A DNA stretch of 19,077 nt from Syntrophomonadaceae bacterium (GTDB taxonomy: Bacteria; Bacillota; Syntrophomonadia; Syntrophomonadales; Syntrophomonadaceae). The notes under the pieces were generated by a model that worked only from the letters and a program-made list of their open reading frames with translations, made no database searches and was not told the DNA's origin. The translations under genes were made by a program, and so were the position numbers. The number at the start of each line of letters is the position of its first letter. Positions within the stretch are counted from its first letter, which is position 1. Below, in pieces: positions 14,801 through 19,077 of the stretch. The DNA lies in assembly GCA_028686565.1 (NCBI GenBank), contig JAQUBU010000018.1:1-19077 (forward strand), read 5' to 3'.

Positions 14801-14929
14801 GAAGATGGTATTGATTTGTTCAGCATCAATGTCATCCAGATTCATATTGACCAGCCCATTTTCAACTGATTCCACATGAATCTTGGCTTCTTCAAGAAAG
14901 CTCTGAATATATTCTTCGTTTTTTAGCAC
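11849..14929 (-). CDS. cheA: Chemotaxis histidine kinase CheA with two CheW-like domains and a C-terminal receiver
   Basis: Hybrid CheA of 1026 residues, well above the usual 650-700. Domains: Hpt about 1-110 with phosphorylated His47 (AVHSMKGSAG); a middle region about 150-260 probably corresponding to the CheY/CheB-binding P2; dimerisation about 300-365; ATPase about 366-545 with N-box HLIRNAADHG (Asn418), IDDGAGID and GRGVGMDVV; first CheW-like domain about 550-730; second CheW-like domain about 750-895; receiver about 903-1025 with Glu909-Asp910, Asp953 (VCDIQMPVMDG) and Lys1005. The receiver could act as phosphate sink or internal regulator. The start is GTG at 14929, with AAGGTGG 7 nt upstream. 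It is the first gene of the che operon. Its TGA is in frame with the cheW reading frame. Confidence 0.97.
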   Translation of the reverse strand: MLKNEEYIQSFLEEAKIHVESVENGLVNMNLDDIDAEQINTIFRAVHSMKGSAGFFNLEKIVGLSHCMENLFGEIRNQKVNLSSDMVDILLAANDCLKKMVDDVLVSEDVDISDYVESISGFLKSSDKSPSSPSDTAKKPPASSHEIDCSVTSIKNELLADAIRHGHTYYLLKAGFNEDFVKKSTNPIELIQTIKSIGEFIDLKAALSEPADHEEASVPDIILEFYFTSVLQKDFLTDALDIPEENIAELIFELEPESEITGHADEAINEPLQKLDSPGAGEKEKPREIGNRKSQALAAEDSIRVHVSLLNDLLNLASEMVLGRNQLLRTMEGHRKSIAGIDPVLQNIDHITTELQEKVMQTRMQPISNVFNKFPRIIRELARKLGKEMELKLEGSEVELDKSIIEAIGDPLTHLIRNAADHGLETSDIREKLGKPRKGTVLMKAYHEGGYVNIDVIDDGAGIDIERIKDKALEKGLIHNSDLAMMGDQEILQLLFKPGFSTADKVTDVSGRGVGMDVVKTNIEQLGGTIEIFSAVSQGTTFRLLLPLTLAIIPSLIVQVENQRFALPQVNLQEIVRIKPGQLTRKIEFINNSEVLRLRGGLLPIVHLGNVLGLPRTYIDPVTKQKKEDKRVTIFGYCKQKNEADNLLQEDETVFHMRNINKVIRILVIKIGSRKLGIAVDAIHGSEEILVKPLSSFINDCRCYSGVTIMGDGKTALILDPEGIIVKANLRFNDGNTEKPEINPEEEIYNNIGEQQNLLLFKCSGPETMAIDLFMVSRVEEIESGDIERIGDKEYIKFRQDSLRVIRPEDYLPISKDNSSSNQKLYIIIPKLVTNPIGIIAEIIDDTIQKQISLNHEGITGKGIVGSSIINDKIVLLLNVYELFELADPDNYKTAQIHENKKFKILVVEDTPFFQKIEKDYLEEAGYQVITANHGKEAWQLLQNNPVDAVVCDIQMPVMDGIELVKRIRADKGLADLPVMALTSMTGELQKKEGLEAGFDKYEFKLDKMQLLGMLGSMLEKRRDVI

Positions 14930-15272
14930 TTACATACCACCTTAAAAGGAATGGATTAAGGCCTGCATTATTAATAGATGTGATTAATATTACGTTTTCT
15001 AGATATTCTTAGGAATTTCAACATAACCTCCCGGAGATTACGGTATCAATAACCATATTCTTCACTATTCGTCAAGTAAAGACAACATTCTATGTCAATC
15101 CATACTATTCCTGCATTAATCAGCAAATTATTTAAAGTTCCTTTAATTAGTTTTAATAAATGGTTTTTTAATTTTTATGTAAAAATAACAGCTTTGTTCT
15201 AATACTTATACAAGAGAATAAAGCTGCTTGCTGAATATCCATTGGGTCTCATGATTTTCAATTAAAATATTA
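14930..15272. other. Intergenic region upstream of cheA; probable operon promoter region
   Basis: AT-rich non-coding stretch of about 340 bp where the che operon promoter must lie. On the minus strand I see a perfect TTGACA and a TTGACG 23 bp apart (between about 15100 and 15065) but no convincing -10 at the right distance, and no clear sigma-28 (TAAA-N15-GCCGATAA) site. A possible 17-codon leader ORF (14971-15024) has GGGAGG just upstream (15027-15032). I see nothing else. Confidence 0.4.
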
Positions 15273-15301
15273 AAGGGAGAAGCTTTGAACCTGTCTCCCT
15301 T
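15273..15301 (-). terminator. Probable intrinsic terminator after the PII-like gene
   Basis: Inverted repeat AAGGGAGA (15273-15280) and TCTCCCTT (15294-15301) with a 13-nt loop. On the minus strand it is followed by TTTAATATTTTAATT, a broken U-tract, and it begins 14 nt after the stop codon of the PII-like gene. Confidence 0.65.
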
Positions 15302-15314
15302 ACTCCTTTTAATT

Positions 15315-16433
15315 CTAACCGCCAAGATATGTACAGGCCTCCGGAACATCATGAATTTCTAAAACGCCATAAGATATATCGCTGAATGCGCCAGCTTCGG
15401 TAAGGGATTCAACAATGTCCTCGACCTGATCTTTCCCGACTATCATATCTGCAATCTCCCGAGCGAGGGAAAGACCAGATTTGAGAGCTGCGATCCGCCC
15501 AACTCGTTGTTTGCCGATTGTTGCCCCTGAAGCCCCTGCAGCCATGGCAACATCGACAAAATTCATAGCCTGTCCCTCATTACAAAGAAAACGCATGGCA
15601 ATCTGGTCTTTCAGGCGCTTAGATCCTCTTTCATCCCGATCGGGGCGGGCTAACCGCTGACGCCATAAGGTATCGCCCATCATACCGTCGATTGTAGTAA
15701 TGATTTGTTCCATGCTGGCTGCATATTGCTGCTTCCCGCGAAGAATTTTTGTATTGACCAACCCCTTGTCCACGGGATAAGTGTAGATGAATCCCTTTCC
15801 GGGTTGATCAAGTCTACCAGCGTTAATAAGCAGGTTCACAATTTCATCTGCGTCATGATCATTAATAACCAGATTTACGATTTCTTTTTGCGCAGAAAAG
15901 GTAATCCTTAGCAGTCCAATTTTATCCCGTAGCCCTGTTCCTTCTCCAAATGTCACAATTGGGACTGTTGTTCCCATGTTCAGCGCGGCTGCAGCCAATT
16001 CATTGCCCTGCCCGCGTTGTAGAATGATACAGATCCCAATTAAATTTGATAAAAACGAAACATCATCGGGCTTAGCCGCTGCGGAATCAATTTTGGCAGG
16101 AATATTTAAAGCGCCATTATGGATTAACCGAACCTTCTGCGAATAAATTGATCCCGTCCCCGGTTTATCCAAACCGGCATTTAGGGATATTGTATTAAAA
16201 ACCTGATCATTGATTTCCGGAGATACATACATGTAAAAAACGTCGATAGGATCCTCTTCCAAGATGGTCTTGGCTGCGCTGAACCATCCTTTGTCCCGTT
16301 TCCTCATTACGACCGAGCGTCCAGCCTGAACCGAATATGACGTAATCCCCATACTCTGCATGCATTTTATAATGGTAGGCGATGTCTCCTTATATACACA
16401 ACATGTGATTTTGGCAGCTTGAATACTATTCAT
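15315..16433 (-). CDS. Protein with three tandem PII-like domains, partner of DUF1538 transporter
   Basis: Soluble protein of 372 residues from the ATG at 16433 (GGAGG 8 nt upstream; an ATG two codons earlier is too close to that site). I read it as three PII-like ferredoxin-fold modules. Module A (about 10-105) ends LNAGLDKPGTGSIYSQKV. Module B (about 133-230) ends INAGRLDQPGKGFIYTYPVD. Module C (about 280-372) ends LTEAGAFSDISYGVLEIHDV. Each begins with a strand-helix pair such as ITCCVYKE... or IGICIILQRGQGNELAAAAL and has the AG...G.iY closing pattern of PII/GlnB-like proteins. PII proteins are homotrimers that bind nucleotides and control transporters and enzymes, so one chain may form the trimer. 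The gene overlaps the end of the DUF1538 gene by 8 bp, so it probably gates that membrane protein. Signal and substrate are unknown. Long PII T-loops are not evident. Confidence 0.8.
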   Translation of the reverse strand: MNSIQAAKITCCVYKETSPTIIKCMQSMGITSYSVQAGRSVVMRKRDKGWFSAAKTILEEDPIDVFYMYVSPEINDQVFNTISLNAGLDKPGTGSIYSQKVRLIHNGALNIPAKIDSAAAKPDDVSFLSNLIGICIILQRGQGNELAAAALNMGTTVPIVTFGEGTGLRDKIGLLRITFSAQKEIVNLVINDHDADEIVNLLINAGRLDQPGKGFIYTYPVDKGLVNTKILRGKQQYAASMEQIITTIDGMMGDTLWRQRLARPDRDERGSKRLKDQIAMRFLCNEGQAMNFVDVAMAAGASGATIGKQRVGRIAALKSGLSLAREIADMIVGKDQVEDIVESLTEAGAFSDISYGVLEIHDVPEACTYLGG

Positions 16434-18537
16434 TTTCATACCCTCCCCCGGAATCGTTTACAGACTCCTGTATTTCCTGTTTTCTGCGGCGATTAACATA
16501 CAAACCAACGCATAAAACACTGAGAATGGGCATAACTGATGCCATGGACAGAATACCAAAGCCTTCCACAACTCCAACCTGACCGCTAATGCCAAGTCCC
16601 ATGGCTAGAACCAGGGGGACGGTAATCGGGCCAGTAGTGACCCCGGCACTGTCCCAGCCGATATTGACATAATCTTCCGTTGACAACTTGGTTACTAGCA
16701 GGAGAATCATATATGGCGGCGCCAGCATCCAGATCAACGGGATGTTCCAAATAATCTTGGTAACCCCCAGAGCAATTCCCAGTCCTACACCAATAGCAAC
16801 AGCTTGCATCAGCAGAGATTTCTTAAATGTCCCAACTGTCAGTTCCTCGACGGTCAGACCTAATGCGTTCAAGGCCGGTTCAGCAAGTGTTGCTGCATAG
16901 CCCATGATAAACGCAAACAACAGAACAACCAGGATGCCGCTTAGCGCGTTTTCGTCTCCGAATAACGGCCCTTTCACCGGGACAAATCGGTACTCCTTTT
17001 TCACCGGATCATAATTGGAATCAATAAATGGCAATGCCTGGTATTCTCTATCCAGGTTGGCGTAAAAGAACCTTTCTTTGCTGCCTTCAGGTTTAATCGC
17101 TGTATTAACGTCCGATAGATCAAAATTGCGAAATACCTGCTGCTGCTCCTGCAGCGAAACAGCCTGAAAAGAGGCCGGGAGTTTTTGGCCGACCTGATTT
17201 CCCAGCCGCTGCAGCCCTAATTCGATGCCAACATTAAAAAGGGTCATACCAATAATCGCAAACACTATGCCTAAAACGACCTCATCGCTATGCGGCGCTT
17301 TTTCACGAAGCAGGAACCACAGAACACATAGCAGGAACAGACTCAAGGGGATTATCGCCTGTGAGGCGGTTTTGACGTTACGGGCCAGCACATCCCGATA
17401 ATCTACAGCTGCTGCAGCCGTGGGCTGAATCGATGCCTTTTCAAGCTTTTCGGCAGACATAACCGCTTTCTTTTGTACGACTGACGCTTGGTCGGACAGC
17501 CATTCCTGAAATTGATTTCCCGAAAAAACACTGTTCAGTCGCACCTGATTGTCTGCCAGCTTCGAAAGATAGTCCAACATGGGCTTTTCTCCACCAAAAA
17601 AAGCTTCCTGGGCCTGATGGCTGGCATTCATTAAGATGTAGCCAGTTAGTTCATCCTGGTTTTGAAACAAGCCCTGAATCTCTTGACGGTTTTCCGTTTT
17701 ACAAAATTCCGTGTCACTCATGGGGTAGGGTACGCTGCCGAGGAATATAATTCCAAGTAAGAGCACAGCAAGAACAGGAAATGCCGAAGCCAGTGTTACG
17801 ACACCGAATCCGCCCGCATTCGAACTGTCACTGCTGGCAACTCTCGATATCCCGATTCCCAAAGCAAGAATTAGCGGAACGGTTACCGGGCCAGTGGTTA
17901 CGCCGCCGCAATCCCAGGCAAGGCCGGTCAGATAAACCATATTAGGGTCAAAGTAAGCCCAGATGGAAATAGCGGTCAGTGTGGGCACAATTATGTATAT
18001 GAAAGGCTTGAGCGACCAGTTATAAAGGAAACGCAGCATCCCAAAAATGACAGCGAGCCCTACGCCCAGTCCAACTGCGTAAACCAAATAATTGGAATGC
18101 TTATTGAGAATAAGGAAGAGTAGCGGCGCATCCCATGCTTTTACAGAGGAACCGGCGACTTTCAAAACCCCAATCGCCGGTTCCGCAAAGGTCGCGCCGA
18201 TGCCGAGCAACAAAGCAAAAATCAGGATGACTGGAAGCGGCGACTTCTGCGGAAGCTTTACCCCAATGATTTCTCCTAGAGGCATCAGCCCAAGCATCAG
18301 TCCTTCCATAAAAAAGGTCAGGCCGAAAACGACTAGAACAACCCCGACGGATATGACGCTTGAAGTGGCTATGGGGATACCCAGTACCAAAGTCTGGAAC
18401 ACTATCAGGTATAGGATAATCAACCACACTGCCTTGATCTGTTCCGCTACACGATTAACGACATAAGGAAAAATCATGCCCATGGCTTGTTTAAATGGGA
18501 TTTTGACGCGAGTATCGTGTTTGTTTGCATCTTTCAC
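16426..18537 (-). CDS. Double DUF1538 multi-spanning membrane protein (putative transporter)
   Basis: Integral membrane protein of 703 residues made of two homologous DUF1538 modules (about 30-275 and 395-685). Each has an AEPA motif (FAEPA at 118-122, LAEPA at 551-555) and the hallmark WDxxGVTTGPxTVPLxLAxGxG (starting at residues 208 and 628). Each is rich in small and hydrophobic helices. The modules are joined by a hydrophilic segment of about 115 residues (about 275-390), and another soluble stretch lies at about 445-525. Many DUF1538 proteins are single-module and encoded with PII-like genes, so this is a fused pair with internal pseudo-symmetry. The substrate is unknown; transport of an ion or small solute is an inference. 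The start is GTG at 18537 with AGGAGG 8 nt upstream; an intervening ATG is out of frame. The C-terminal tail is basic and then acidic (NRRRKQEIQE). Confidence 0.9.
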   Translation of the reverse strand: MKDANKHDTRVKIPFKQAMGMIFPYVVNRVAEQIKAVWLIILYLIVFQTLVLGIPIATSSVISVGVVLVVFGLTFFMEGLMLGLMPLGEIIGVKLPQKSPLPVILIFALLLGIGATFAEPAIGVLKVAGSSVKAWDAPLLFLILNKHSNYLVYAVGLGVGLAVIFGMLRFLYNWSLKPFIYIIVPTLTAISIWAYFDPNMVYLTGLAWDCGGVTTGPVTVPLILALGIGISRVASSDSSNAGGFGVVTLASAFPVLAVLLLGIIFLGSVPYPMSDTEFCKTENRQEIQGLFQNQDELTGYILMNASHQAQEAFFGGEKPMLDYLSKLADNQVRLNSVFSGNQFQEWLSDQASVVQKKAVMSAEKLEKASIQPTAAAAVDYRDVLARNVKTASQAIIPLSLFLLCVLWFLLREKAPHSDEVVLGIVFAIIGMTLFNVGIELGLQRLGNQVGQKLPASFQAVSLQEQQQVFRNFDLSDVNTAIKPEGSKERFFYANLDREYQALPFIDSNYDPVKKEYRFVPVKGPLFGDENALSGILVVLLFAFIMGYAATLAEPALNALGLTVEELTVGTFKKSLLMQAVAIGVGLGIALGVTKIIWNIPLIWMLAPPYMILLLVTKLSTEDYVNIGWDSAGVTTGPITVPLVLAMGLGISGQVGVVEGFGILSMASVMPILSVLCVGLYVNRRRKQEIQESVNDSGGGYENE

Positions 18538-18576
18538 AACATCGTCCTCCTGATATGCCTAACTTCCTCAGGTAAA

Positions 18577-18609
18577 AACTATTCTCATCTTCGGCGAATA
18601 GTTAGTATA
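18577..18609 (-). promoter_or_regulatory. Possible -10 box and 5' hairpin upstream of the DUF1538 operon
   Basis: On the minus strand a TATACT hexamer (18609-18604) resembles a -10 box, but no TTGACA-like -35 is found 17 bp upstream. Directly after it is an inverted repeat with 8-bp arms AACTATTC and GAATAGTT (18577-18603, 11-nt loop), which would form at the very 5' end of a transcript and could be an operator or a stabilising hairpin. Confidence 0.3.
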
Positions 18610-18856
18610 TCCCTTTATTCCATGTTCATTTAAATGCATGCCCTATTTGTAGAGAGGAAGTGCAAAAACATTTGAAACCGACAATGCACCATAATTAACC
18701 AATTTGAAAAATTGTAACCGGGCCGGTGCGAAAAGACACCATTCAGTAAGGTAAAAGAGAATGATTCTTGCGAGCGCTTATGTTGAATATAAAAACTGAT
18801 ACCGGGCTTTTGTCAGAACTAGCTAATTGCAGGTCATTGCTCATGTAAAATTAGTA
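18610..18856. other. Intergenic region without recognised features
   Basis: AT-rich stretch between the DUF1538 promoter area and the terminator behind the tRNA. Neither strand carries a credible gene, and I see no riboswitch or mobile element in it. Confidence 0.5.
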
Positions 18857-18886
18857 AAGGGGTTTCAGATCAATCTGAAACCCCTT
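18857..18886 (-). terminator. Probable terminator of the tRNA-Ser transcript
   Basis: Perfect 14-bp inverted repeat AAGGGGTTTCAGAT / ATCTGAAACCCCTT with a minimal loop. On the minus strand it is followed by TTTACTAATTTTAC, a broken U-tract. It is about 130 nt downstream of the tRNA 3' end. Confidence 0.7.
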
Positions 18887-18900
18887 GGTAATTGGCAATT

Positions 18901-19020
18901 GGCACCTGCCCTACGGGTACAACGATGTGCTCTTCGAGCACAATGATGTTCCCTGCGGTCACAATTAAAGTGGCACCCTTCGGGCACAATGATGTTCCCT
19001 GCGGTCACAATTAAAGTGGC
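18901..19020 (-). repeat. Tandem 46-bp hairpin repeats reaching the tRNA-Ser 3' end
   Basis: A 37-bp block starting GCACAATGATGTTCCCTGCG occurs identically at 18938-18974 and 18984-19020, giving a 46-bp period. A degenerate, shorter unit precedes them (18901-18937, for example GTACAACGATG). Each unit holds small hairpins such as GTGCTC-GAA-GAGCAC and CCC-GAA-GGG read on the minus strand. The second block ends in GTGGC, the complement of the tRNA 3' end (discriminator plus CCA), so the duplicated unit includes tRNA terminal sequence. Confidence 0.75.
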
Positions 19021-19077
19021 GGAGAGAGGGGGATTCGAACCCCCGAGACAGTTTTAGCCGTCTACTCGATTTCCAGT
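19017..19077 (-). tRNA. tRNA-Ser (anticodon GGA), 3' part only
   Basis: The window ends inside this gene. On the minus strand the anticodon loop reads CTGGAAA (anticodon GGA), then the stem strand TCGAG, then a long variable arm (AGACGG...CTGTCT) typical of class II tRNAs. The T-arm is GGGGG-TTCGAAT-CCCCC, followed by acceptor strand TCTCTCC, discriminator G and an encoded CCA. The anticodon, long variable arm and G73 all agree with serine. The 5' half is outside the window. Confidence 0.92.

Noticed and set aside
15061..15105. Promoter for cheA at the two TTGAC motifs
   Set aside because: Neither has an acceptable -10 box 16-18 bp downstream, so I do not call a specific promoter.
18938..19020. 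Direct repeats considered as a CRISPR array
   Set aside because: There are only two exact copies, with a 9-nt separation that is itself hairpin sequence, and no variable spacers or cas genes.

Overview
The window looks like chromosomal DNA of an anaerobic, motile Clostridia-type Bacillota. The reasons are strong AGGAGG-type ribosome binding sites, frequent TTG and GTG starts, moderate-to-low GC with AT-rich spacers, a CheX/CheY chemotaxis system, FIST and FmdE proteins and a single-domain XdhC. A Syntrophomonas- or Peptococcaceae-like host is my guess and is not demonstrated. Every gene I can support is on the minus strand, so transcription runs from high to low coordinates.

Layout, in transcription order. 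(1) 19077-18857: the 3' part of a tRNA-Ser(GGA), a tandem array of 46-bp hairpin repeats that touches the tRNA 3' end, and a terminator. (2) 18537-15315: a two-gene unit, made of a large membrane protein with two DUF1538 modules and an overlapping gene whose product looks like three PII-like signalling domains in one chain, followed by a terminator. (3) 14929-2778: one long chemotaxis operon, cheA-cheW-cheY-cheB-cheR-cheY-cheX-MCP-MCP-small protein-FIST, closed by a very strong terminator at 2708-2764. (4) 2634-177: a sigma-A-type promoter and a metal/molybdenum-linked operon, xdhC-like, fmdE-like, a truncated DUF4213 gene and a FecCD-type ABC permease. The rest of the transporter is presumably beyond the left edge.

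How the genes work together. The che operon is self-contained: CheA kinase with its own receiver, CheW adaptor, two close CheY paralogues, adaptation enzymes CheR and CheB, a CheX phosphatase-type protein, and two receptors. One receptor has an extracytoplasmic sensor. The other has almost no external domain and lies beside a FIST sensor protein, which suggests FIST feeds ligand information to it. The DUF1538/PII pair looks like a transporter or channel with a built-in PII-like gate. The xdhC/fmdE/FecCD set fits molybdenum or tungsten uptake and cofactor handling.

Most notable are: a dispersed structured repeat in three copies (44-180, 7785-7917, 10829-10916) that lies within operons and supplies the stop codon of two genes; a probable frameshift at the start of cheW; the three-domain PII-like protein; and the truncated DUF4213 gene that is in frame with the downstream permease.
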